Part shown: one piece after another, positions 1 to 7,215 of the stretch
How the letters are laid out: every line of letters starts with the position of its first letter
How positions within the stretch are numbered: position 1 is the first letter of the stretch
Source of the DNA: UBA10649 sp965227045
Lineage (GTDB): Bacteria > Actinomycetota > Actinomycetes > S36-B12
Assembly (NCBI GenBank): GCA_965227045.1
Contig: OZ245718.1
Span: 1,798,001-1,862,000 of the forward strand
DNA: 64,000 nt
Reading direction: 5' to 3'
The notes under the pieces: model-generated
What the model saw: the letters and a program-made list of their open reading frames with translations, nothing else
Databases searched by the model: none
Told to the model about the DNA's origin: nothing
Position numbers and translations under genes: made by a program

Positions 1-1287
1 GAGCACCGAGCCGATCAAGGCCGTCCCCAGCGAGGCGCCGAGGTTGGTCGCCGTGTTCTGCAGGCCACCGACCTCGCCGCTCTGCTCGTCCGGTACCGCA
101 GACACGGTCACAGCACCGAGCTGCGAGGACAGCGCACCGAGCCCCAGGCCCATGAGCAGCATCGGAATGAACACCACCGCGGCATTCGCGCCCGGGCTCA
201 TTCCTGCGACCAGGAACAGTATTCCCGCGAGCATCGAGCACAGGCCGAGTCGAACGGTGCGTCGCGGATTCGCACGCGGCCACATCTTGGGGATGCCGAT
301 CGCGGCGACGAGAAGTGCGGCCGACAGCGGCAGGATCCGGATGCCCGTCTCAAGTGCCGTCAGGCCTAGCACGACGGACAAGAAGAGGGGCACGGCGAAG
401 AACACGCCCGCCTGCACCATGAACTGTGCGAAGAACATGGTCAGCCCGCCGGACAGTTGCCGGATCCTCAGCATCGCGGGATCCATCAGTGGCTCGCCGC
501 CCGTCTCCTGAAGGTGCGTCTCCCAACGCAGGAAGCAGTACACGACAAGCCCACCAAGCAGGATCAGCCAGATTGTTGGCGAGGCGCCGAGGATGGTCGG
601 GGCACCGGGAATCGGAATCACCCAGCCCCACTCGCCGGAGCGCAGCACGCCGAATACGAAGGCGCCGAGTCCGACGACCGACAGAGCGGAGCCGATTAGA
701 TCAAGTTTCGCGCGCACCGGCGCGACGTCAGCGATCTTGCGGAGGAACAGCAAGATGATCCCGACGATGACGACCTCGCCGATGAACACGTAGCGCCACG
801 AGGCGTACGTCGTAACCGCCCCGCCGATGAGCGGACCGGCCGCCACCGCCATGGCCCCCGCGGCGGCGACGAGCCCATACGCGCTCGAGCGCCTGTCGGC
901 CGGGAAGTTGGCCGCGACGAGCGCGACGATCGCCGGCATGATGAGCGCGGCACCGAGTCCTTCGAGCAGAGACCAGCCGATGAGCAGGACCTCGAGATTC
1001 GGGGCGATCGCGGTGACGAAGGATCCCAGGCCGTAGACGACGAGACCGATGGCGAATGCACGCCGGCGACCAATGATCGTTCCGATCTTGCCGCCGGTGA
1101 TCATCATTGTGGCCATGACGAGTGTGTAGAGCGTGATCGCGGTCTGGATGCCGGTGATCGACGTTCCAAGGTCAGCGGCTACCTGCGGCATCGAGACGTT
1201 CATGACGGTGCTGTCGAGAGTCATGAGGAACTGGCTCGACGCCAGGACGGCGAGTACCAGTCCGGCGGCCCCGCGCTTCCCCGTCAT
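1..1287 (-). CDS. DHA2-family MFS drug efflux transporter, 3' end outside window
   Basis: This gene reads leftward from an ATG at 1287 and runs off the left edge after 429 codons without a stop, so only the C-terminus is missing. The protein is a chain of hydrophobic segments typical of 14-TM EmrB/QacA proton antiporters. TM1 ends in LDSTVMNVSMP, which matches the LDxTIVNVALP signature of the DHA2 group. A loop-2 motif GGKIGTIIGRRR and a motif-C-like AAGPLIGG follow. The family exports drugs or other hydrophobic compounds using the proton gradient; the substrate here cannot be read. It starts 18 bases after the stop of the LuxR-type regulator, in the same direction, so it may be co-transcribed with the envelope-stress two-component system. 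Confidence is high for family, low for substrate. Confidence 0.9.
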   Translation of the reverse strand, partial: MTGKRGAAGLVLAVLASSQFLMTLDSTVMNVSMPQVAADLGTSITGIQTAITLYTLVMATMMITGGKIGTIIGRRRAFAIGLVVYGLGSFVTAIAPNLEVLLIGWSLLEGLGAALIMPAIVALVAANFPADRRSSAYGLVAAAGAMAVAAGPLIGGAVTTYASWRYVFIGEVVIVGIILLFLRKIADVAPVRAKLDLIGSALSVVGLGAFVFGVLRSGEWGWVIPIPGAPTILGASPTIWLILLGGLVVYCFLRWETHLQETGGEPLMDPAMLRIRQLSGGLTMFFAQFMVQAGVFFAVPLFLSVVLGLTALETGIRILPLSAALLVAAIGIPKMWPRANPRRTVRLGLCSMLAGILFLVAGMSPGANAAVVFIPMLLMGLGLGALSSQLGAVTVSAVPDEQSGEVGGLQNTATNLGASLGTALIGSVL

Positions 1288-1305
1288 GCGCGTGATCTTG
1301 GCACG

Positions 1306-1947
1306 TCAGATGAGTCGACGCGCCGATGCCCACTTAGCCAGTTCGTGGCGGTCCGACAACTGCAGCTTGCGCAGGACGGCCGACACGTGACTCTCGACGG
1401 TCTTGATCGAGAGCACGAGTTCGCTCGCGACCTCTCGGTAGGTGTAGCCACGAGCGATCAGTCGCATGACCTCCCGCTCACGCGGGGTGAGTCGATCGAG
1501 TTCGTCATCGTCCTCGGCCGATCCACCGGCGAATGCGTCGAGCACAAATCCGGCGAGACGCGGGGAGAAGACGGCATCGCCCTCCGCTATCCGCCTGATC
1601 GACTCCAGCAGCTCTGGCCCGGTGATCGCCTTCATGACGTATCCCCGGGCGCCGCCGCGCACGATGTCGACGACATCGGCGGGTGCGTCACTGACCGACA
1701 GGGCCAGGAACTTGGTGTCCGGGACCTGCTCGACGCAGGCGTCGAGCACCGCGCGGCCGTCGCCTCCCGGTAGATGCACATCAAGTAGGACGACGTCGGG
1801 TCTGGTCGCCAGGATCACGCTTACCGCATCCGCCACGTCGCCCGCCTCGCCGACGATGTCGACATCCGAGCCGATCTCCGCACGTACGCCGGACCGGACC
1901 ATCGCGTGATCATCGACGAGTACGACTCGCAGCTTGCTCGCGATCAC
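1306..1947 (-). CDS. NarL/LiaR-type response regulator
   Basis: This 213-residue regulator has an N-terminal receiver domain (acidic DDH at 12-14, phospho-acceptor Asp56 in LLDVHLPGG, conserved Lys in YVMKAI) and a C-terminal LuxR helix-turn-helix starting with LTPREREVMRLIARG. It is the output partner of the histidine kinase just upstream: its ATG overlaps the kinase stop by 4 bases (1944-1947), which implies coupled translation. With the divergent PspC/LiaF-like gene it forms a module resembling LiaFSR, which senses cell-envelope damage in Gram-positive bacteria. Its targets are probably its own divergent promoter and perhaps the adjacent efflux pump; that is inference from position. Confidence 0.9.
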   Translation of the reverse strand: MIASKLRVVLVDDHAMVRSGVRAEIGSDVDIVGEAGDVADAVSVILATRPDVVLLDVHLPGGDGRAVLDACVEQVPDTKFLALSVSDAPADVVDIVRGGARGYVMKAITGPELLESIRRIAEGDAVFSPRLAGFVLDAFAGGSAEDDDELDRLTPREREVMRLIARGYTYREVASELVLSIKTVESHVSAVLRKLQLSDRHELAKWASARRLI

Positions 1948-3200
1948 GACGCGGCCTGTGATCGAGCGATGCGCAGGCGGATCTCCGTGCCCGAGCCCGA
2001 GGCACTCACAACCTCAGCCGAGCCGCCGGCGCGCTCCATCCGACCGATGACCGAATCGCGCAGTCCGTGTCGGTCCTCGGGCACCGTCGCCAGGTCAAAG
2101 CCGGCGCCGCGATCTCGGATGAACACCTCTGCAGTCTCGTCGCCGACCTCTGCGTACACCGACGCGGCCCCGCCCCCGTGCTTCGCGGCATTGATCATCG
2201 ACTCGCGCGTGGCGGCGAGCAGCGCTGCGATACGAGTGTCGATATCCGCGTCTCCGACCGTCACGACGTCCAGCGTTGCCGCGTAGGCCGCCTCGACCTC
2301 TGCCGCATCCCGCTGCAGCCGGGCGGCGAAGGTGCGCGTCGGATCTCCTTCCGGCGCGTACAGCCACGAGCGCAGTGCCCGCTCCTCCGAGCGAGCGAGC
2401 CTGGTCACTTCGCGCGAGTCAGAAGCATTCCGCTGGATAAGGGTGAGCGTCTGGAGCACGGAGTCATGGACGTGCACCGCAATGTCGGCGCGCTCCTCGC
2501 TGCGGATCAGGGCCCGTCGCTGCTCGGCCTGATCGCGCCAACGCCGATAGAACCATGGGAAGACCACGAGTCCGACGCCGCCGACGAGGAGGACGGCCGT
2601 CGCGAGCGCCTGCACTGCGGCGATGACCCCGGTGCGATTCACGAGCACACCCACCAGCCCGAGGACGACGAGTCCGATCCCGGCGACGATCCGCCATCGA
2701 CCGGCCTGCGCGGTGGATCCTGCCGTCTGGCGTGCGGCACGGGTAGCAGTCGATGACCATTCCGCCCTCTGGTCGGCGTCTGCCTGCTGCCAGACCAGTG
2801 CCGCCCCGATGATCGCAACGATCACCGGTAGCGCTACCCCACCGACAATGTTGAAGCCGAATGCCGCAAGCAGCAGACCGACTCCCAGGACCAGCGCCGC
2901 GAGCGCGAGCAGCCTCGTGAGGTCAGCGCCCCGACTCTCGACGTCCTGGTCGTCGCCATCGCTGTCGCGGGAAAGGGGGAGGACGGCCCAGAAGATCGCG
3001 TACAGGACGACGCCAATGCCGCCAGCCACCGTCAGGACAACAAAGGCGACACGGACGAGCCACACGGGCAGACGCACATGCTCGGCCAGGCCACGCGCGA
3101 CGCCCGCGAGAACTCGACCGCGACTGGATCGCGTGGCCCGCGGAGCATCAATGGCGGTGGTCACTCCCCGATCATCCCGGCTTCGCGAGCGAGAGCGCAT
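1944..3200 (-). CDS. PspC-domain sensor histidine kinase (LiaS-like)
   Basis: This 418-residue membrane kinase starts with a PspC domain (roughly residues 25-77, with GRVLAGVARGLAEH and a first TM segment). Three or four further TM segments follow to about residue 215, then a HisKA_3-type dimerisation domain with the phospho-acceptor His245 in HVHDSVLQTL. The ATPase domain shows an N-box (ESMINAAKHGG) and G-boxes (DRGAGFD, RHGLRDSVIGRM). The PspC domain suggests sensing of membrane state rather than a small ligand. ATG at 3200 is used here; an in-frame GTG at 3164 would remove 12 arginine/serine-rich residues and is a real alternative. It overlaps its response regulator and diverges from another PspC protein. 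Confidence 0.88.
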   Translation of the reverse strand: MRSRSRSRDDRGVTTAIDAPRATRSSRGRVLAGVARGLAEHVRLPVWLVRVAFVVLTVAGGIGVVLYAIFWAVLPLSRDSDGDDQDVESRGADLTRLLALAALVLGVGLLLAAFGFNIVGGVALPVIVAIIGAALVWQQADADQRAEWSSTATRAARQTAGSTAQAGRWRIVAGIGLVVLGLVGVLVNRTGVIAAVQALATAVLLVGGVGLVVFPWFYRRWRDQAEQRRALIRSEERADIAVHVHDSVLQTLTLIQRNASDSREVTRLARSEERALRSWLYAPEGDPTRTFAARLQRDAAEVEAAYAATLDVVTVGDADIDTRIAALLAATRESMINAAKHGGGAASVYAEVGDETAEVFIRDRGAGFDLATVPEDRHGLRDSVIGRMERAGGSAEVVSASGSGTEIRLRIARSQAAS

Positions 3201-3262
3201 CAGGGATGACCCCCGATATTCTCGGGGTGAAGATCGGGGGTGCTTCAGGGTCCATCCCCGAT
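3166..3262. promoter_or_regulatory. Divergent promoter region with four CCCCGAT repeats
   Basis: The region between the PspC kinase and the PspC/LiaF-like gene holds CCCCGAT at 3166-3172, 3211-3217 and 3256-3262, plus its reverse complement ATCGGGG at 3233-3239. The second and third copies form a perfect 9-base inverted repeat, ACCCCCGAT (3209-3217) and ATCGGGGGT (3233-3241), 15 bases apart. Such clustering between two divergent genes of one signalling module suggests an operator for the LuxR-type regulator encoded here. The first copy lies inside the kinase gene if its ATG start is used and just upstream if the GTG start is used. Confidence 0.5.
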
Positions 3263-3295
3263 GTGCCCACTCACGACGGCGAGCAGGCTGGAGTC

Positions 3296-4540
3296 ATGAC
3301 AGAAAACCCAGACCCTGCACCCGGCGCGACCTTCGCGCCACCCCCGCCCTCGTACGCGCCACGTGTGCTGCGCAGGACCCGCGATGACCGGGTCATCGGA
3401 GGCGTCGCTGCCGGATTCGGCCGCTGGCTCGGCGTCGACCCCGTTGTCGTGCGCGTCGTTCTCGTCGTCCTCGCCATCTTCGGCGGCAGCGGGCTGCTTC
3501 TGTATGCGGCCGGCTGGCTCTTCATTCCCGAGGAGGGGGCGCCTGCGAATGAGGCGCAGAGATTCATCGAAAGCACCGGCAAGCCGGGCTCAACCGGGCG
3601 AATCGCCTTCATTGTGGTCGCCGGAGGATTGGGAATCATCGTGCTGTCCGCCGTGTTCGGAGGCGGACCGTGGCACGGTTTCTGGTTCTTCGGGGGCGGC
3701 GGATCGGTGCTCCTCCTCGCCGCCACGGGCGCCCTGGTTCTCTGGCTGCTGAACAAGGACAAGACCCCGCAAGCGGCCAGCGTGGCCGCGATGTCGACGA
3801 CGGTGGTCGCGCCCACGCCCGAGGCGACCGGATACAGCTACGGCGGCTACGGCGACTACCCCGGCTACGTGCCGCCGACGCCAACACCTGTTCCGCCGCC
3901 CACGCCGAAACCTCGTTCGTATCTCGGCGCGGCGACGTTGAGCGTTGCACTAGTCGCCGTCGGCGCACTCGTGACGCTCAACGTGACGGGCGCTGCAGAC
4001 ATCCCCGCGGTCGTTGTCCTGGCGACGGGACTCGGCGTGCTCGGCATCGGGATGCTCGTCGGCACCGTGTTCGGTCGAGCGCGCTGGCTCCTGGCCATCG
4101 CCATCCCTCTGCTGTTCTGCACGATGATCGCATCGATCATCCCGTCCGACTTGAGACTGGGCACCGAGATCGGCGACCGCACGTGGCGGCCGATCACCAT
4201 CTCGTCGACGTCGGACGAGTTCCGGCTGGACATCGGCCAGGCGCAGGTCGACCTCACAAAGCTAGTGATCCCTGCCGGCACGACGTCTGTACCAATATCC
4301 GCATCTGTCGGGGTCGGGGAACTCGCGGTGATCGTGCCCGAGGGGGTGCGTGTCATCGTCGACGCGAGTGTCGGCGGCGGCCGCATCTGGATCCAGGGAC
4401 TTCCTGAGGTGAGCGGCACCACCGCGTCGATGAATGACGAAGTCCCCGGGGTGGTCCCCCCGAACGCCCCCACCATCACGCTGACCGCTGAGGTCGGACT
4501 CGGAAATCTGGAGGTCTACCGTGCGCAAGCATCCAATTGA
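3296..4540 (+). CDS. PspC/LiaF-like membrane protein
   Basis: This is a 414-residue protein from the ATG at 3296; an in-frame ATG at 3206 would put the operator repeats in the coding region and is less likely. A proline-rich N-terminus leads into a PspC domain (RDDRVIGGVAAGFGRWLG, then a TM segment ending LFIPEEG), several more TM helices, a proline-rich linker, and a C-terminal domain of beta-rich repeats (VPISASVGVGELAVIVPEGVR and so on) resembling the LiaF/DUF2154 C-terminus. LiaF proteins restrain their cognate LiaS-type kinase, and the kinase is encoded divergently. I infer this is the third component of the envelope-stress system. Its 3' end overlaps a small membrane gene by 20 bases. 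Confidence 0.82.
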   Translation: MTENPDPAPGATFAPPPPSYAPRVLRRTRDDRVIGGVAAGFGRWLGVDPVVVRVVLVVLAIFGGSGLLLYAAGWLFIPEEGAPANEAQRFIESTGKPGSTGRIAFIVVAGGLGIIVLSAVFGGGPWHGFWFFGGGGSVLLLAATGALVLWLLNKDKTPQAASVAAMSTTVVAPTPEATGYSYGGYGDYPGYVPPTPTPVPPPTPKPRSYLGAATLSVALVAVGALVTLNVTGAADIPAVVVLATGLGVLGIGMLVGTVFGRARWLLAIAIPLLFCTMIASIIPSDLRLGTEIGDRTWRPITISSTSDEFRLDIGQAQVDLTKLVIPAGTTSVPISASVGVGELAVIVPEGVRVIVDASVGGGRIWIQGLPEVSGTTASMNDEVPGVVPPNAPTITLTAEVGLGNLEVYRAQASN

Positions 4541-4730
4541 TCTGCTCTCGCTCGTCGCGGGCGTGCTGTTCATTGCACTCGCGACCGGTTACATCGTGGG
4601 CAACTACACCGACGTCGAGGTCAACCCGCGACTGGTGCTGCCTGTCACCCTCGTCGCACTCGGCGTGGCGGGCCTCGCGGGATCAGTACTCGCGCAGCGC
4701 CGCTCCGATAAGCAGCAGGCCGATCACTAG
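4521..4730 (+). CDS. Small two-TM membrane protein
   Basis: This 69-residue protein has two hydrophobic segments (about residues 8-27 and 36-57) and a charged tail RRSDKQQADH. It starts at a GTG inside the last codons of the LiaF-like gene (20-base overlap), so it is translationally coupled to it and likely part of the same envelope module. Small two-TM proteins at this place are common next to PspC genes in actinobacteria; no function is known to me. Its last 48 bases overlap the 3' end of the convergent exporter gene. Confidence 0.7.
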   Translation: MRKHPIDLLSLVAGVLFIALATGYIVGNYTDVEVNPRLVLPVTLVALGVAGLAGSVLAQRRSDKQQADH

Positions 4731-5354
4731 CAGGACGACAGCGACCACGACGGAGTGATTGCGGGTGAGCCAGCGACCCCAGCGCTCAAGCGTGACCGAC
4801 GCGCGCGCGCCCAAGGCGAAGTACACGACCAGCGGCGCGGCAACGCCGATCGACGCGAGGATGACGTAGGCGGCCAAGGAGGCGACCTCGCTGCCGAGTG
4901 CCATCCCGGACTCGCTGATCGTCGTTGCCGCAGCGAGGGTCAGGACCAGGTTCTTGGGCTTGATCGCGGCAAAGGTCCAGCCCAGTCCGAACGCCTTCAT
5001 CGGGGTGAAGGTGGCCAGCGCCGACATCCATTTCGGCGCGTCGCCATCCTCACCTTCTCGAGTGCGTCCTCGCCACTGCAGAGCGGCGAGGACGACCAGC
5101 GCAGCACCGAGAACCGCCTTCAGGGAGCGAACAACAGCACCACTCCCCTGGCTCCCGAACACGGACGTCTCGTTGAGGATGAGAATCCCGATCAGGCCGA
5201 TCGACACCAGGCCGACGAGCCAGCTGGCCACGAATACGGCGCCAGTCACGCGCGCGCGCTCGCCGAGGAGCAGGACGACGACGGCCATGATCGGCAGCGG
5301 ACTGGCGAGCACGCCCAGCGCGAGCGGCAGCAGTTGTGCGAGCGTCGTGGCCAT
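4683..5354 (-). CDS. GAP/LysE-like six-TM exporter
   Basis: This 223-residue, almost wholly hydrophobic protein has about six TM segments. The N-terminal LLPLALGVLASPLPIMAVVV and the region around KAFGLGWTFAAIKPKNLVLT resemble the GAP ('GPL-addressing protein', Sap) branch of the LysE exporter superfamily found in actinobacteria. In mycobacteria such proteins help move glycopeptidolipid or sulfolipid to the surface; here the substrate is unknown. The gene is convergent with, and overlaps by 48 bases, the preceding small membrane gene. Confidence 0.75.
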   Translation of the reverse strand: MATTLAQLLPLALGVLASPLPIMAVVVLLLGERARVTGAVFVASWLVGLVSIGLIGILILNETSVFGSQGSGAVVRSLKAVLGAALVVLAALQWRGRTREGEDGDAPKWMSALATFTPMKAFGLGWTFAAIKPKNLVLTLAAATTISESGMALGSEVASLAAYVILASIGVAAPLVVYFALGARASVTLERWGRWLTRNHSVVVAVVLLVIGLLLIGAALREY

Positions 5355-5368
5355 CAGAGGATGCGGCG

Positions 5369-5743
5369 CTAGGCCAGCGGGAGGACGAGCAGGCCGAACA
5401 GCCGTTCGGTCTCGGCTCCAGGGTCGCGCGTCAGGCCGGTGTGCACCGGCCCCGGCTGGACAACGGTGCTGCGCGGCGCGGTCAGCCAGCGAAAGCGGCG
5501 GCCTCGATCGTCATCGCCGCGAAGGACGCAGTCCGCCGCCGCGTCGAGTGCGCTCGCTACGGCATCAGGGTCAGCCTGCGGATCGAGCGCGGCGAGTCGG
5601 TCCCGGTCAAGCAGCACGCGAGCGCCGAGGTAGTCGAGCGGCTTGCAGTACAAGATCACGCCCGCGTTCATCGCCTCACCCCGCTCCACTCGAGGCACCA
5701 CGCGAAGGACGGCGTACTCGAACGCCGAGCGCTGCTCGGTCAT
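5369..5743 (-). CDS. DUF3037 family protein, partner of HipA-like kinase
   Basis: This 124-residue soluble protein starts at the ATG at 5743, which overlaps the stop of the HipA-like gene (ATGA, 5740-5743). Its N-terminus FEYAVLRVVPRVERGEAMNAGVILYC matches the DUF3037 pattern, in which a 'V-R-x-E-x-N-x-G-V' stretch is conserved. DUF3037 genes often follow a HipA_2-type gene in bacteria. The pairing suggests a dedicated partner, perhaps antitoxin-like or structural, but no biochemical role is established that I know of. An upstream in-frame ATG at 5770 is unlikely because the start at 5743 is the coupled one. Confidence 0.78.
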   Translation of the reverse strand: MTEQRSAFEYAVLRVVPRVERGEAMNAGVILYCKPLDYLGARVLLDRDRLAALDPQADPDAVASALDAAADCVLRGDDDRGRRFRWLTAPRSTVVQPGPVHTGLTRDPGAETERLFGLLVLPLA

Positions 5744-6501
5744 GTCGCCTCCCCCACCTGCGGAAGCCACGACTCGCGTGCCGCGAGCCTGCCGCTGATG
5801 CGCTCAATGTAGGCGGCACGGAGATCATCGGCAGACGAGAAACCCGGCTCATCGACGAGCCATTCCTCCGGAACGTCCGCTACGGAGTTCGCGATCAGGT
5901 CCGCAGTAACGCGCGGAGCGAGCTCCGAGTCTGCCCCTGCGACGTCCGGGCGCGAGCCGTTGAGGACGTGATCGGACCAGTCATAGGGACGAGTGTCGAA
6001 GTCGGCCGCGGCCGTCCACCGGTGATGGAAGGACAGGCACGCGCCGTGGTCGATCAGCCACAGACCACGCCACTGCAGGAGATTCGGGTTCCGATGTGAC
6101 CGATCGACATTGGCAACGAAGGCGTCGAACCACAGCACGCGACCTGCCAGCACCGAGTCGACGGGAAATGCCTTTGGGTCGAAGTCCAAGGCGCCAGGAA
6201 GGAAGTCGACGCCGAGGTTCAGGCCCGCGCTGGCGCGCAGCAGGTCCTGGACCTCCTGATCCGGTTCGCCAGACGCGAGAGCCGGATCGACCTGAACGGT
6301 GACGAGATCGGGAACGGGCAGGTCAAGCCCGCGCGCAATACCGGCGGAGATGACCTCGGCGATGAGAGCGCTCCTGCCCTGGCCGGCCCCGCGGAACTTC
6401 ACGACGTACGTACCCAGGTCGTCGGCTTCCATCAGACCCGGCAGCGAGCCTCCCTCACGCAGCGGCGTGACGTAACGCGTCGCGTTCACATGGGCGAGCA
6501 C
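5740..6501 (-). CDS. HipA-like kinase (HipA_2 family)
   Basis: This 253-residue protein resembles the short HipA_2 family. The N-terminus has a substrate-like stretch DLGTYVVKFRGAGQGRSALIAEVI (Lys in a kinase-like beta strand, then Glu). A catalytic-loop-like VLWFDAFVANVDRSHRNPN follows, where Asp and Asn sit as in HipA (D-x-x-N-x-D-R-x-x-x-N). Next comes LWLIDHGACLSFH, equivalent to the Mg-binding 'IDHG/DFG' region. HipA toxins phosphorylate glutamyl-tRNA synthetase; this small family lacks the N-terminal HipA region and no HipB-like repressor is next to it, so toxin function cannot be assumed. It is coupled to the downstream DUF3037 gene. Confidence 0.8.
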   Translation of the reverse strand: MLAHVNATRYVTPLREGGSLPGLMEADDLGTYVVKFRGAGQGRSALIAEVISAGIARGLDLPVPDLVTVQVDPALASGEPDQEVQDLLRASAGLNLGVDFLPGALDFDPKAFPVDSVLAGRVLWFDAFVANVDRSHRNPNLLQWRGLWLIDHGACLSFHHRWTAAADFDTRPYDWSDHVLNGSRPDVAGADSELAPRVTADLIANSVADVPEEWLVDEPGFSSADDLRAAYIERISGRLAARESWLPQVGEAT

Positions 6502-6531
6502 GATGCGCGAGCCTACCCGGGGTGCGGACGG

Positions 6532-7215
6532 TCAGGGATCAAGGCGATACCCGAGTCCCGGTTCAGTGATCAGGTGGACGGGAGCCGCCGGGTCCGCCTC
6601 GAGCTTGCGACGCAGTTGAGCCATGTAGACGCGCAGGTAGTGGCTCTCCTTCTCGTAGCCCGGCCCCCACACCTCCAGCAGGAGGCGCTGCTGCGGCACC
6701 AGTCTCCCTGGCTGTCGCGCCAGGACTTCCAGCAGGTGATACTCAGTCGGCGTCAGCCGCACCTGCTCCCCGCCTCGCGTGACGACCGCAGACGCGAGGT
6801 CGATCTCGAACGTCGACGTGACGACGACATGCGGCGCGGCGTCATCACCCACGAACTGCCCGCGACGCAGCGCAGCTCGGACCCGAGCGAGCAACTCGTT
6901 CATCTCGAATGGCTTGGTGATGTAGTCGTCGGCGCCAGCGTCCAGCGCTTCAACCTTCTCGTCGCTCGTCGATCGCGCGGACAGCACGACAACGGGAACG
7001 CGATTCCATCCGCGGATTCCGTGCAGCACCTCAATGCCGTCGAGATCCGGAAGGCCGAGGTCGAGGATCACCACATCGGGGTGAAACCGCGCCACCTGGT
7101 CGAGGGCGACCTGGCCCGTCGTCGCAAGCTGCACGTCGAATCCGCGAGCACGCATGTTGATCGCCAGCGCGCGGCCGAGCGCAGCGTCATCGTCGACGAG
7201 AAGGACGCGAGTCAC
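6532..7215 (-). CDS. kdpE: KdpE response regulator
   Basis: This 227-residue OmpR-family regulator has a receiver domain with acidic DDD at 8-10 and phospho-acceptor Asp52 (VVILDLGLPDLDG). The winged-helix DNA-binding domain includes VRLTPTEYHLLEVLARQPG. It is last in the kdp operon and its ATG overlaps the kdpD stop by 4 bases. The partner kinase and the pump genes upstream leave little doubt that it is KdpE, which activates the kdp promoter under potassium limitation or salt stress. Direct GCGTAAGG repeats upstream of the operon are candidate binding sites. Confidence 0.95.
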   Translation of the reverse strand: MTRVLLVDDDAALGRALAINMRARGFDVQLATTGQVALDQVARFHPDVVILDLGLPDLDGIEVLHGIRGWNRVPVVVLSARSTSDEKVEALDAGADDYITKPFEMNELLARVRAALRRGQFVGDDAAPHVVVTSTFEIDLASAVVTRGGEQVRLTPTEYHLLEVLARQPGRLVPQQRLLLEVWGPGYEKESHYLRVYMAQLRRKLEADPAAPVHLITEPGLGYRLDP

